64,000 bases of DNA from WLMZ01 sp043753895. GTDB taxonomy: Bacteria; Actinomycetota; Acidimicrobiia; Acidimicrobiales; Ilumatobacteraceae. Where the stretch lies: positions 1 through 64,000 of the forward strand of contig JAYUWK010000163.1 of assembly GCA_043753895.1 (NCBI GenBank). Reading direction: 5' to 3'. The position numbers were made by a program, and so were the translations under genes. Below the pieces are notes generated by a model that was not told the DNA's origin, ran no database searches, and was given only the letters and a program-made list of their open reading frames with translations. Every line of letters begins with the position of its first letter. Positions within the stretch are counted from its first letter, which is position 1. Shown here piece after piece: positions 1 to 8,682 of the stretch.

Positions 1-1
1 G

Positions 2-856
2 ACGGTGGGGGCCACCCAGGTGGGTCAAGGCGTGCGCGTCGAACTCACGCTTCGCGACCCGTACTCACGCTGGGTCGCCACCAGCGTCATCCGCGGCGCG
101 GCGAATGGGTCGGTGTCTGCCGTTGCGTACGCGGTCCTCGGCGACCTCACGGCTGCACAGTTCCGTGCGCTCGCCGCGGTGCAGCGCGAGTTGGGTGCAG
201 ATGTTCGTCTCAGCAACCGTCAGAACGTGGTGTTCCGCGGGCTTTCCGACGCACAACTGCCGGTGTTGTACGCGCGGCTCGAGACCATCGGTATGGCCCG
301 TCCGGGCGCCGAGTTGGCCCGAGATGTCGTGGCCTGCCCGGGCGCCGATACGTGCAACATCGCGGTCACGCAGTCGCGGGGTCTGGCGAAGGCCATTGGC
401 GAACGACTCGAGGAAGAGGGTCTTGCCGAGGTGGGCGGAGTTCGCATCAACATCTCCGGATGCACCAACAGCTGCGGCCAGCATCACGCATCCGACATCG
501 GCTTCTTCGGTACCGAGCGCCGCGCTCACGGTAAGGCTGCGCCGGGGTATCAGATGTTGCTCGGTGGCTACGTGGGCGAGGAACAGATTCACTTCGGCGA
601 GAAGGCGCTCCGTCTGCCCGCCAAGTCCGCGCCAGAGGCTGCAGCTCGCGTGGTGCGCCGCTTTGCCAACGAGCGTGTCGCCGGCGAGGGATTCCGCACC
701 TGGATGGATCGCGTGGGCGGCGCCACGGCGGTGGCCGACGGCTTGCGCGAACTCGACTTCTTCCCATCGCCCGACGATGCCCCCGAGTTCTATGCCGATT
801 ATGACGAGACTGGCCCGTTCGTGGCGGCAGTCGGCGAGTCGGAGTGCGCAGTCTGA
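2..856 (+). CDS. Nitrite/sulfite reductase, C-terminal part (truncated by window start)
   Basis: This is the C-terminal part of a siroheme/[4Fe-4S] ferredoxin-type sulfite or nitrite reductase, which reduces sulfite to sulfide or nitrite to ammonia in the cytoplasm. The reading frame is open from base 2, so the true start lies before the window. The four cluster ligands are visible as CPGADTC (visible residues 111-117) and CTNSC (153-157), the paired C-x5-C and C-x3-C signature of the family. The preceding ~100 residues look like a ferredoxin-like half domain. The next gene overlaps its 3' end by 13 bases, so the two are probably co-translated. Sulfite and nitrite activity cannot be told apart from this fragment; assimilatory sulfite reduction is the more usual role beside DUF4202. 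Confidence 0.9.
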   Translation, partial: TVGATQVGQGVRVELTLRDPYSRWVATSVIRGAANGSVSAVAYAVLGDLTAAQFRALAAVQRELGADVRLSNRQNVVFRGLSDAQLPVLYARLETIGMARPGAELARDVVACPGADTCNIAVTQSRGLAKAIGERLEEEGLAEVGGVRINISGCTNSCGQHHASDIGFFGTERRAHGKAAPGYQMLLGGYVGEEQIHFGEKALRLPAKSAPEAAARVVRRFANERVAGEGFRTWMDRVGGATAVADGLRELDFFPSPDDAPEFYADYDETGPFVAAVGESECAV

Positions 857-1434
857 GCCCGCGCCTGCAGGCGGCCTTCGTCGCGATCGACTCGGCGAAC
901 GAGCACGACCCGACGATCATTGTCGTGCGCGGTACGCAGACGCCGCTTGCGTTGGCTCATGGCCGGCTGGCAGCGGCATGGGTGCAGGACCTCCGTCCCG
1001 ATGCCGACGATGCGCTCGTACTGGCCGCGCGGGCGCATCACCTGCGGCGTTGGGAAGTACCTCGTGCGAGCTATCCCGAAGGTCGACCGGCGTACCTGCG
1101 TTGGAGACGCGATCAGAAGCGTCGTCACGCTCGCGACATCGAAGTGATCCTGCGCGATGCGGGCTACGACGATGCCGTCGTCGAGCGGGTACAGGCTTTG
1201 ATCCGGCGTGACAATCTTGACAGCGACGCCGATGCACAGGTCGTGGAAGATGCTGCGTGCCTTGTCTTCATCGAGACGCAGCTCGCCAAGATGGTTCCGC
1301 GTTTCGAGCGCGATCACCTGCTCGAAGTGATCCGCAAGACCGCCCGCAAGATGAGCCCCGCCGCGCTCGCTGCGGTGAGCCAGTTGCCTATCGGTGATCT
1401 CGAGCGGGAGCTGTTGGCGGACGCGCTCGATTAA
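844..1434 (+). CDS. DUF4202 domain protein
   Basis: The 196-residue protein matches the DUF4202 family, a conserved protein of unknown biochemical function. It is rich in His and Arg (for example RAHHLRRWEVPRASYPEGRP) and has the family layout of an N-terminal half with the HHLRRW stretch and a helical C-terminal half (ALVLAARAHH, LVFIETQLAK). It starts with GTG inside the end of the sulfite/nitrite reductase gene, which argues for translational coupling and a role in sulfur or nitrogen assimilation. That role is inferred from position only. Its stop overlaps the stop of the convergent decarboxylase gene by four bases. Confidence 0.8.
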   Translation: MRSLSPRLQAAFVAIDSANEHDPTIIVVRGTQTPLALAHGRLAAAWVQDLRPDADDALVLAARAHHLRRWEVPRASYPEGRPAYLRWRRDQKRRHARDIEVILRDAGYDDAVVERVQALIRRDNLDSDADAQVVEDAACLVFIETQLAKMVPRFERDHLLEVIRKTARKMSPAALAAVSQLPIGDLERELLADALD

Positions 1435-2579
1435 ACGTAGTGCTCCTGCAACGGCGGAAAACCGTTGAAGCCCACCGAGCTGTAGGTGGTGGTGTACGCG
1501 CCGGTAGACAAGATGTCGACCATGTCGCCCTCGGCGAGGGCGAGCGGCAATTCGTACGCGCTCTTCTCGTAGAGCACGTCGGCCGAATCGCACGTGGGCC
1601 CGGCGAGAACGACGGGTCCGCTGACCTGACCGTCGTGAGGTGTGCGCAGGCGATAGCGGATTGCTTCGTCCATGGTCTCGGCCAATCCGTGGAACTTGCC
1701 ACAGTCGAGATACACCCAACGCTCGCTGTCCTCGGGCGAACGACGAGACACGAGCACGACTTCGCTACGGAGCACGCCGGCATCAGCGACCAGGTAGCGA
1801 CCGGGTTCGACCATGATCTCGGCGAGACCGTCGGGGAACCATTTCGCCAGTGCAGCGCGCACGGCAGCGCCATACGCGCTGATGGCCGGCGAGGCTTCGC
1901 GATAGGTGCCGGGAAATCCTCCGCCAAGGTTCACATAGCTGGGGTTCGCGCCTTGGTTGCGGGCCCGATCGATGATCTCGGCCACCACAGACAGCGTGTC
2001 ATCCCACGCGAGCAGGTCGCGTTGCTGGGAGCCGACGTGAAACGACACGCCCGACTCCAAGCCTGCTTTCTCGGCCAGACCGAGCAAGCGCACCACGTCG
2101 GGTGCCTCGGCACCGAACTTACGCGAGAGCGGCCAGTCGGCCCCGCCGCACTCGTGGCGCAGACGAACGCACACCGATGAGCCCGGCGCTTCAGCCGCGA
2201 CCTTGTCGAGTTCGGCCTCGACGTCGATGGTGAAGCGACGAACGCCGCACGATGCTGCGTACGCGATGTCGCGACGCTTCTTGATGGTGTTGCCATAGGA
2301 GATGTCTGAGGGGTTGGCTCCGGCCTCGAGACAGCGGTCGATCTCGGCTGGGCTGGCGACATCGAACGCCGACCCGAGACGCACCAGACGCTCGATGATC
2401 GGCAACGCCGGGTTGGCCTTCACGGCGTAGTACACACGTGCCTGCGGAATGGCTTCGACAAGCTGCACATAGCGCTCTTCGACGAGGTCGACATCGACCA
2501 CCACGAAGGGCGTGGGCACGTTTTGATCACGCAAGAAGGCGTCGATCTTCGCGGATGGAGATGAGATCGTTCGGGTCAC
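1431..2579 (-). CDS. Type III PLP-dependent ornithine/lysine-type decarboxylase
   Basis: This is a fold-III (alanine-racemase-like) PLP enzyme that should decarboxylate a basic amino acid such as ornithine or lysine, giving a diamine. The PLP lysine lies in YAVKANP (Lys about residue 54). The phosphate-binding EPGRYLVADAG and the active-site cysteine in GPTCDSADVL (about residue 330) fit ornithine/lysine decarboxylases better than diaminopimelate decarboxylase. The 382-residue length is usual for the bacterial group. The frame is open to an ATG at 2612, but a TANNNT hexamer (TAGGGT, bases 2593-2588) lies between that ATG and the GTG at 2579, eight bases upstream of it, so the GTG is preferred. 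Ornithine, lysine and carboxynorspermidine specificities are not separable here. Confidence 0.85.
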   Translation of the reverse strand: MTRTISSPSAKIDAFLRDQNVPTPFVVVDVDLVEERYVQLVEAIPQARVYYAVKANPALPIIERLVRLGSAFDVASPAEIDRCLEAGANPSDISYGNTIKKRRDIAYAASCGVRRFTIDVEAELDKVAAEAPGSSVCVRLRHECGGADWPLSRKFGAEAPDVVRLLGLAEKAGLESGVSFHVGSQQRDLLAWDDTLSVVAEIIDRARNQGANPSYVNLGGGFPGTYREASPAISAYGAAVRAALAKWFPDGLAEIMVEPGRYLVADAGVLRSEVVLVSRRSPEDSERWVYLDCGKFHGLAETMDEAIRYRLRTPHDGQVSGPVVLAGPTCDSADVLYEKSAYELPLALAEGDMVDILSTGAYTTTYSSVGFNGFPPLQEHYV

Positions 2580-2627
2580 GGCTGCCGACCCTACAAAGCA
2601 TCGGTGCGCCATTGCTACTGGTCATTT

Positions 2628-2659
2628 CGTCAGTCAGTGCGCCTGCCGCGTCAGTCAGT
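2628..2659. repeat. Direct repeat CGTCAGTCAGT x2 upstream of the decarboxylase
   Basis: The 11-mer CGTCAGTCAGT occurs at 2628-2638 and again at 2649-2659, exactly 21 bases apart (two helical turns). It sits upstream of the likely decarboxylase promoter and looks like a pair of same-face protein-binding sites. No cognate regulator is identified. Confidence 0.5.
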
Positions 2660-2711
2660 ACGGCTGACCGAACAGCCGGTGGAGATGTGGCCGTGTCACA
2701 TTCGGCGGCAC

Positions 2712-3314
2712 TCAGAGAACGATGTCGAGCAGTTTGCGCACGAACGCCTTGTCGATGCGGCCACCCGTGAGCAGGCGTCGATAGATCATCGGCCCGACGA
2801 GTACCTCGACCATCACGTTTCGATCGACATCGGCGTCGATCTCGCCGCGCTGTGCAGCCCGGCGCAGAATGGCACGCATCGGTTCTTGGCGATGCTTGAT
2901 GTATTCATCGAGTGACACGCGAACCTCGGCGTCGTAGCACGCCGCCTCGATGAGATGGGGCAGCACGTCAGAGCCGTCGTTCGCTGCGAATCGCTCGATG
3001 ATGCCGGCGAAGTACGCCTCGAGATCGGTACGGAGCGTGCCGGTGTCGGGCACCACGATGGGCACCGTGTCCGAACGCAGTGCTTCGAGCACGAGCGACT
3101 CCTTGGAGGTCCATCGTCGGTAGATCGTGGCCTTGCCGACGCCTGCTCGCGCAGCGACGGCGTCGATAGATAGTCCCGCCACGCCGCCCTCGCCGAGGAT
3201 GTCGAGCGTGGCCTGCAAGATGGCGTGATCACATCGTGCATCACGCGGGCGGCCGGGTCGGCGCGCTGGTGACACGTCGGCGACGACCGGTGTGGCCGAG
3301 GGAGATGGACTCAC
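2712..3314 (-). CDS. TetR family transcriptional regulator (efflux operon)
   Basis: This is a 200-residue TetR regulator. The DNA-binding region spans about residues 25-75, with AILQATLDILGEGGVAGLSI followed by the helix-turn-helix AVAARAGVGKATIYRRW. The C-terminal two thirds are the helical ligand-binding and dimerisation domain. The GTG start lies nine bases after the stop of the MFS exporter gene, so the two form an operon with the transporter first. It most likely represses that operon through the palindromic half-sites at 4995-5027 and is released by an exported drug-like ligand; this is inferred from position. Confidence 0.9.
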   Translation of the reverse strand: MSPSPSATPVVADVSPARRPGRPRDARCDHAILQATLDILGEGGVAGLSIDAVAARAGVGKATIYRRWTSKESLVLEALRSDTVPIVVPDTGTLRTDLEAYFAGIIERFAANDGSDVLPHLIEAACYDAEVRVSLDEYIKHRQEPMRAILRRAAQRGEIDADVDRNVMVEVLVGPMIYRRLLTGGRIDKAFVRKLLDIVL

Positions 3315-3323
3315 GGCGATGTC

Positions 3324-4982
3324 CTACTCACCCGCAACGACCGACAGCTCAGCGGTATCGACTTCATCGGCATACGCGGAAGGTAACAGATCGAGATCAG
3401 CGGCTCGTGCCGGCAGGTAGCGCCACACCACGAACGCGGCCGCAACGACGACGATCGAGGCAAGTCGTAGTCCCGAGCTGAGTCCGCTGACAAAGCCGTC
3501 CTTGATCGCGTTCGTGAGTCCGGATGCCTGATCGCCTAGCTGGCCCGCAACCTTGAGTCCACCACCCAACGATGACCGCGCCTCAGCGAGGGCGGGACCG
3601 GTGAGGTTGTAGGTGCGGGCAACGCTGTCGACGTTGCTGGCATAGATACTCGAAACAACGCTGCCGATGAGCGCGACGCCCAGTGCACCGCCCATCTGCC
3701 GGGTGGTGTCGTTCACCGCGGAGCCCACTCCCGCTTTCTCGCGGGGAAGTGATCCCATGATCGATTCGGTAGCAGGTGGCATGGTCATGCCGATACCTGC
3801 GGCCATCAGGCAATACGGCAGGATTGCCCACACGTATGGCGTTTCACGGCGCACAAGGGAGAGCAACAGCAGCGCTGCGGTCACCGTGAAGAGCCCGATG
3901 GTGATGACCCGCTTCGATCCGATGCGTTCGACGATGCGAGCGGACAGCGGAGCAACGATCATCATCGACGCGGCATACGGAACGAGACGCACGCCTGCTT
4001 CGAGCGGCGTATACCCGTGCACGAATTGCCAGTACTGGGTCATGAGGAACAACGAGCCGAACATCGCAAAGAAGGTCATCGTGACCGCCATATTCGCCGC
4101 CGCGAATCGGGGGTTCTGGAAAAAACGCATGTCGAGCATGGGATGGTCGGTGTGCAGTTCCCATGCAATAAACGCGACGATGGCCGCCACGCCGAGCACG
4201 AAGCCGGCGACCACCTGATTGTCTGACCAGCCGCGCACCGGCACCTCGATGATGCCGAACAGCAGGGCACCGAGACCGAAGATCGACAGCAGAGATCCGA
4301 ACGGATCGAGGCGGCCTTGGTTGGGGTCGCGTGAGGTGGTCAGCAAGAACCAGCCCGCGACTAGCGCCGTGATCCCGATCGGCACGTTCACCCAGAACAC
4401 CGAACTCCACGAGAAGTGCCTCAGCAACAGCCCGCCAGTGATCGGCCCCAGTGCCACGCCCACACCCGAGAAGCCAGCCCAGATGGCAATCGCTCGTCCG
4501 CGCTCTTTCGGATTGCGGAAGACGTCGGTGAGGATCGAGAGCGTCGCAGGCATGATCAAGGCGCCGCCGATTCCCATGAAGGCCCGGGTGATGATCAACT
4601 GCGTTGCCGAGGTCGACAGCGCAGAGGCAATCGATCCGGCCATGAACAACAAGATGCCCGCTTGCAACGCGCCCTTCCGCCCGAAGCGGTCGCTGAGGCT
4701 TCCGGTGGTGAGCAGCAATCCAGCGAACACGATCGTGTACGAGTCGATGATCCACTGCACTTGACTGTTGGTGGCGTTCAGTTCGCGAATGAGTGACGGG
4801 ATGGCCACGTTGAGGATGGTGTTGTCCATCACGATGATGGTCATGCTCAGACACAGCACGCCGAGCACCCACCACCGTCGGGCGTGGACGGCGGGATCAA
4901 GGCCATGCGTGTCCACGAAAGCTATCTCCGGGGCGGTAGTGGAAGCACTCAATGCACTCTCTCGATCTGGTGGCCCGAACAT
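3324..4982 (-). CDS. DHA2-family MFS multidrug exporter (14-TM)
   Basis: The 552-residue integral membrane protein belongs to the DHA2 (EmrB/QacA) drug:proton antiporter family, and its length fits 14 transmembrane helices. Visible features are an N-terminal cytosolic tail of about 35 residues, the first helix WWVLGVLCLSMTIIVMDNTI with the family acidic residue, the motif-A loop GSLSDRFGRKG, and the motif-C-like GFSGVGVALGPITGGLL in helix 5. It should expel hydrophobic compounds using the proton gradient. The gene is first in an operon with a TetR gene, and a cluster of palindromic half-sites begins 13 bases upstream of its ATG. The substrate cannot be predicted. Confidence 0.92.
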   Translation of the reverse strand: MFGPPDRESALSASTTAPEIAFVDTHGLDPAVHARRWWVLGVLCLSMTIIVMDNTILNVAIPSLIRELNATNSQVQWIIDSYTIVFAGLLLTTGSLSDRFGRKGALQAGILLFMAGSIASALSTSATQLIITRAFMGIGGALIMPATLSILTDVFRNPKERGRAIAIWAGFSGVGVALGPITGGLLLRHFSWSSVFWVNVPIGITALVAGWFLLTTSRDPNQGRLDPFGSLLSIFGLGALLFGIIEVPVRGWSDNQVVAGFVLGVAAIVAFIAWELHTDHPMLDMRFFQNPRFAAANMAVTMTFFAMFGSLFLMTQYWQFVHGYTPLEAGVRLVPYAASMMIVAPLSARIVERIGSKRVITIGLFTVTAALLLLSLVRRETPYVWAILPYCLMAAGIGMTMPPATESIMGSLPREKAGVGSAVNDTTRQMGGALGVALIGSVVSSIYASNVDSVARTYNLTGPALAEARSSLGGGLKVAGQLGDQASGLTNAIKDGFVSGLSSGLRLASIVVVAAAFVVWRYLPARAADLDLLPSAYADEVDTAELSVVAGE

Positions 4983-4994
4983 CTCGTTCGGTCA

Positions 4995-5027
4995 ATACGA
5001 AACTAGACTGTTCCGTATCGTAATACG
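4995..5027. promoter_or_regulatory. Probable TetR operator of the MFS-tetR operon
   Basis: ATACGAAAC (4995-5003) and GTTCCGTAT (5010-5018) form a 9-6-9 inverted repeat with one mismatch. A further ATACG at 5023-5027 makes a perfect CGTAT-N4-ATACG palindrome with the second arm. Three half-sites within 33 bases just upstream of the MFS start are typical of TetR autoregulation. Confidence 0.65.
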
Positions 5028-5053
5028 TCGAGTTGCGCAGTAGCGCCTCATCC

Positions 5054-5077
5054 GACTGTGGCATGTGCCACGCAGTC
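5054..5077. other. Strong hairpin between acidic-protein gene and MFS operon
   Basis: The arms GACTG (5054-5058) and CAGTC (5073-5077) enclose the perfect palindrome TGGCA-TG-TGCCA (5059-5070). It lies downstream of the small acidic-protein gene and upstream of the MFS promoter. There is no clear T-run on either strand, so it may be a weak terminator or a protein-binding palindrome. Confidence 0.4.
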
Positions 5078-5128
5078 AGTTCGAGCGTCGAAACCCCAAC
5101 GCCCTAATACCGTCGCCAGGGCAACGGA

Positions 5129-5395
5129 TCAGTCAGGATCATCCTCGACGGATTCGATCAGCGCGTCGTGGCGTTTGGCAAGCTCGGCAGCCGCTTCGTC
5201 TGCTTCCCAGACTTCGGGCTCTTCCTGAGCGGACCGATCGGCCACTGATTCGTCGGTGACGTCAGCGTCGGCGAACGGAATGCCCATTGGCCGGTCGGGT
5301 GGGAACTCGATCTCGACTTCGTCGCTGCCGTCCGCAGCGAGACCGATCATCTCGTCATCGAAGGACTCTGCTTTGTCTTGGTCGTCACCGCTCAT
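5129..5395 (-). CDS. Small acidic protein of unknown function
   Basis: This 88-residue protein is very acidic (opening MSGDDQDKAESFDDEMIG; ending LIESVEDDPD) with a helix-prone Ala/Glu stretch (EVWEADEAAAELAKRHDALI). I do not recognise a domain. The ATG at 5395 is chosen because the hexamer TACCCT (bases 5407-5402 on this strand) lies exactly six bases upstream, matching the leaderless promoter pattern seen across the window. The same frame stays open further upstream through the 9-bp repeat, but that part is the shadow of a decayed gene. Low sequence complexity means only the reading frame and promoter support it. Confidence 0.55.
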   Translation of the reverse strand: MSGDDQDKAESFDDEMIGLAADGSDEVEIEFPPDRPMGIPFADADVTDESVADRSAQEEPEVWEADEAAAELAKRHDALIESVEDDPD

Positions 5396-5469
5396 GCCTG
5401 CAGGGTAGCCCCGGTGTGGCGTGGATGCCGGATGCGCCTCCGTGGCTCCAGCCGATGACGAGGAACCGA

Positions 5470-5659
5470 TCACATGCCGACTTCGGCGAACAGATCGAGC
5501 ATTGCCCGCCAAGAGCGCTCGTCGGTGAGTCGGTCGTAGGCTATTCCGGCTATTCCGGCTATTCCGGCTATTCCGGCTATTCCGGCTATTGGGATTCGTG
5601 AAGCTGTGCTCGGCGCGGCCGTACAGGTTCATCCGCCAATCGATGTCCGAACGTTGCGT
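5470..5659 (-). pseudogene. Decayed C-terminal end of a dienelactone-hydrolase-like gene
   Basis: Directly after the stop of the MDR gene, the same frame reads SDIDWRMNLYGRAEHSFTNP, which resembles the C-terminal W-x-YG-x-x-H-x-FTNP region of dienelactone hydrolases and includes the catalytic-type His. After the 9-bp repeat the expected continuation appears in a different frame, GIAYDRLTDERSWRAMLDLF and then AEVGM-stop (stop at 5470-5472), as in family members that end 'GIAYD...RSWRAM..FFAEV'. The tail is therefore frameshifted and lacks its N-terminal part. The family assignment comes from recalled motifs only. Confidence 0.6.
5539..5590. repeat. 9-bp tandem repeat (GGCTATTCC)n
   Basis: There are five perfect tandem copies of GGCTATTCC (5539-5583) followed by a partial GGCTATT (5584-5590). 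It lies inside the decayed hydrolase tail, where each unit keeps the frame (Gly-Ile-Ala or Asn-Ser-Arg on the minus strand). It looks like a slippage expansion. Confidence 0.95.
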
Positions 5660-6631
5660 CTACGGCTCGAGGAGCACTCGCCCGAATGCCTGCCGGCTTT
5701 CGATGTAGCGGTGCGCATCGGCGGCCGCTGCCAGGGGGAACACCGTGTCGGTCACCACGGTGAGTTCGCCGTCGGCAATGCGCTCGATGAGCCGCTCGAT
5801 CATCGGACGGGTGCGTTGGGGGTTGATGGCCATTTCGGCACCCAGGAACACGCCGTGTATCGAACCATTCTTCTGCATGATCGGCCACACCTCTGGCGGA
5901 CGTTCCTCGCGTCCGGCGCGACCCACCCAACTCACCCGGCCCCGATAGGCCAGCGAGGCAATGCTGCCTTCGAGCGTCGTACCGCCGACCGGATCGAGTA
6001 CGAGGTTCACGCCCTTGCCGTCGGTGAGACGCATCACCTCGGCCGCCACGTTCGCGTGCGCGTAGTTGATGCCGTGATCGAGACCGAACTCGCCGAGCCG
6101 GGCCAGACGCTCATCGCTCGAAGCGGTGGCGAGCACCATCGACGCCCCGGCTCGCTTGGCCAATTGGATCGCAGCGAGACCGACGCCACCAGCGCCCGCC
6201 TGAATCAGCACCGTCTCGCCGGCCTGTAGGCCACCGAACTCGAACAGGCAGTCATCGGCCGTGCCGAACTCGATAGGGATGCCGGCAGCATCGTGCACCG
6301 ACATCGAATCGGGCACTGCAAATACCGAGCCCTCTGGCACGCTCACCAGCTCGGCGTGGCTGCCGAATGCCATGGTCGCAACCACCTTCTGGCCCACGCT
6401 CAAAGTGGTCACGGCTTCGCCGATGGCAATCACCACGCCCGCGGCCTGATACCCCACGATGTGCGGGTCACTCATCAACGCGCCGCCTTGGCGGTTCAGC
6501 AGGTCGCCGCCTTGAATGCCGATCGCGCCGACTTGCACGAGCACGCCGTTCTTTCGAACAACGGGATCAGGCACGTCCTCGTAGCGGAACACGTCAGGGC
6601 CACCGTTTGCGGAATACACAGCTGCTTTCAT
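5660..6631 (-). CDS. Zinc-independent MDR family NADPH:quinone reductase-like enzyme
   Basis: The 323-residue protein is a medium-chain dehydrogenase/reductase of the quinone oxidoreductase type. It opens MKAAVYSANGGPDVFRYEDV, the usual start of this family, and has the nucleotide-binding AGAGGVGLAAIQLAKRAGA at about residues 143-161. The zinc-ligand cysteines of alcohol dehydrogenases are absent, so it should reduce a quinone or enone with NADPH. It faces deoC, and the short spacer holds two divergent TANNNT hexamers; on this strand TAGTGT lies six bases before the ATG. An imperfectly placed 6-9-6 palindrome (ATGCAC/GTGCAT, 6630-6650) overlaps the start. The physiological substrate is unknown. 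Confidence 0.88.
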   Translation of the reverse strand: MKAAVYSANGGPDVFRYEDVPDPVVRKNGVLVQVGAIGIQGGDLLNRQGGALMSDPHIVGYQAAGVVIAIGEAVTTLSVGQKVVATMAFGSHAELVSVPEGSVFAVPDSMSVHDAAGIPIEFGTADDCLFEFGGLQAGETVLIQAGAGGVGLAAIQLAKRAGASMVLATASSDERLARLGEFGLDHGINYAHANVAAEVMRLTDGKGVNLVLDPVGGTTLEGSIASLAYRGRVSWVGRAGREERPPEVWPIMQKNGSIHGVFLGAEMAINPQRTRPMIERLIERIADGELTVVTDTVFPLAAAADAHRYIESRQAFGRVLLEP

Positions 6632-6660
6632 GCACCGACACTACGTGCATACGATGACGC

Positions 6661-7323
<663 letters not shown>

Positions 7324-7345
7324 CGGGCGTTCGACGTCTGCAGGC

Positions 7346-8617
7346 TCAGGCCCTCAGGATGTCGGCAATGAGAGGCAGCGACTCCACGGGTTCGTCTGCG
7401 ATGGTGATGGTGCCCTGCAACGCCTGCAGCGCAGCAGGAAGCCGGCCGGGATCGTCGACATGGAGCTCGAGGATCGGTTCGCCTTGCTCAACGCGTTCAC
7501 CGGGCTTGGCCAGACACACCACGCCCGCAATGGGGCTGACCGGGTCCTCCTTGCGCGAGCGTCCAGCACCGAGCCGCCACGCCGCAACGCCGACGCCGAA
7601 TGCGTCGAGTCGGGTAATGTAACCGGTCCGCTCGGCTCGTACGACGTCGCGTTGGGTTGCCACAGCGAGCACGGCGGTCGGATCGCCGCCCTGGGCGCGG
7701 ATCATTGCGTCCCACACCGCCAGAGCGCGGCCATCGCTGAGTAAGGGTGTCGGGTCCATGTCGATATGTGCAAGTGCAAGCATCTCGCGCGCAAGCGTGA
7801 GCGTGAGCTCGATCAGGTCCGAGGGCCCCCTGCCCGACAGCGTCTCCACCGATTCGGTCACCTCGATACCATTGCCAGCGCACCGGCCGAGCGGTATGTC
7901 CATGCGCGAGAGCACTGCTGTGGTGCTCACTCCATGTGCGGTGCCCAAGCGCACCATCGTTTCGGCCAGTTCTCGCGCCTGATCGAGCTGCTTCATGAAA
8001 GCGCCTGTGCCGAACGTGACATTGAGTACCAGTGACTCGGTGCCCTCGGCGATCTTCTTCGACATGATCGACGACGCGATGAGCGGTATCGACTCCACGG
8101 TGCCGGTGACATCGCGGAGCGCGTAGAGCTTGCGGTCAGCGGGTGCCAAGCCGGGTCCGGCAGCGCAGATGACGACGCCGATGTCGTGGAGTTGCTGCAG
8201 CATCTGCTCGGGAGTGAGCAACGCCCGCCAACCCGGGATCGCCTCGAGCTTGTCGAGTGTTCCTCCGGTGTGCCCGAGTCCGCGGCCCGACAGCTGCGGT
8301 ACTGCTGCGCCACACGCGACAACGAGTGGGCACAACACGAGGCTGACCTTGTCGCCGACACCGCCGGTGGAGTGCTTGTCGACGGTCGGTCGACCCACCG
8401 ACGACAGATCCATGCGTTCGCCACTGTTGATCATTGCGGCAGTCCACGTGGCCAGCTCTGCGGGCTCGAGACCGCGGAACAAGATGGCCATCAACATCGC
8501 GCTGGCCTGCTCATCCGCAATGTGGGCATGCGTGTATGAATCGATGAACCATCGAATCTCGTCGTCACTCAGCCGACCGCCATCGCGCTTGGTTCGGATC
8601 AGATCGACAACCTGCAT
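7346..8617 (-). CDS. deoA: Thymidine phosphorylase
   Basis: The enzyme phosphorolyses thymidine or deoxyuridine to the base and deoxyribose-1-phosphate. The family signature SGRGLGHTGGTLDKLEAI, the phosphate-binding KHSTGGVGD and the start MQVVDLIRTKRDGGRLSDDE are all present. The frame is open another 31 codons to 8710, but that would run into the divergent oxidoreductase gene, and the Met at 8617 matches the usual family start. The resulting 423 residues fit the family. Pyrimidine nucleoside phosphorylase with broader specificity is a possible alternative. The gene converges on deoC, with 22 bases between the stops. Confidence 0.93.
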   Translation of the reverse strand: MQVVDLIRTKRDGGRLSDDEIRWFIDSYTHAHIADEQASAMLMAILFRGLEPAELATWTAAMINSGERMDLSSVGRPTVDKHSTGGVGDKVSLVLCPLVVACGAAVPQLSGRGLGHTGGTLDKLEAIPGWRALLTPEQMLQQLHDIGVVICAAGPGLAPADRKLYALRDVTGTVESIPLIASSIMSKKIAEGTESLVLNVTFGTGAFMKQLDQARELAETMVRLGTAHGVSTTAVLSRMDIPLGRCAGNGIEVTESVETLSGRGPSDLIELTLTLAREMLALAHIDMDPTPLLSDGRALAVWDAMIRAQGGDPTAVLAVATQRDVVRAERTGYITRLDAFGVGVAAWRLGAGRSRKEDPVSPIAGVVCLAKPGERVEQGEPILELHVDDPGRLPAALQALQGTITIADEPVESLPLIADILRA

Positions 8618-8682
8618 CTCAGCAGCCTCGCGCACTCCAGCGTTGTTTCGGTAGGGCCGTTGGTCGGTATAGCGTCGCGAGT

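Noticed and set aside
2712..3314. The TetR gene as regulator of the shared TCTGACG palindrome
   Set aside because: Its own operon carries a different palindrome (ATACGAAAC/GTTCCGTAT), and no TCTGACG site lies near it.
5287..5632. Possible repeat protein with Gly-Tyr-Ser or Asn-Ser-Arg units across the 9-bp repeat
   Set aside because: The frames on both strands have no conserved sequence outside the repeat. The minus strand is better explained by the tail of a hydrolase plus a separate small acidic protein.
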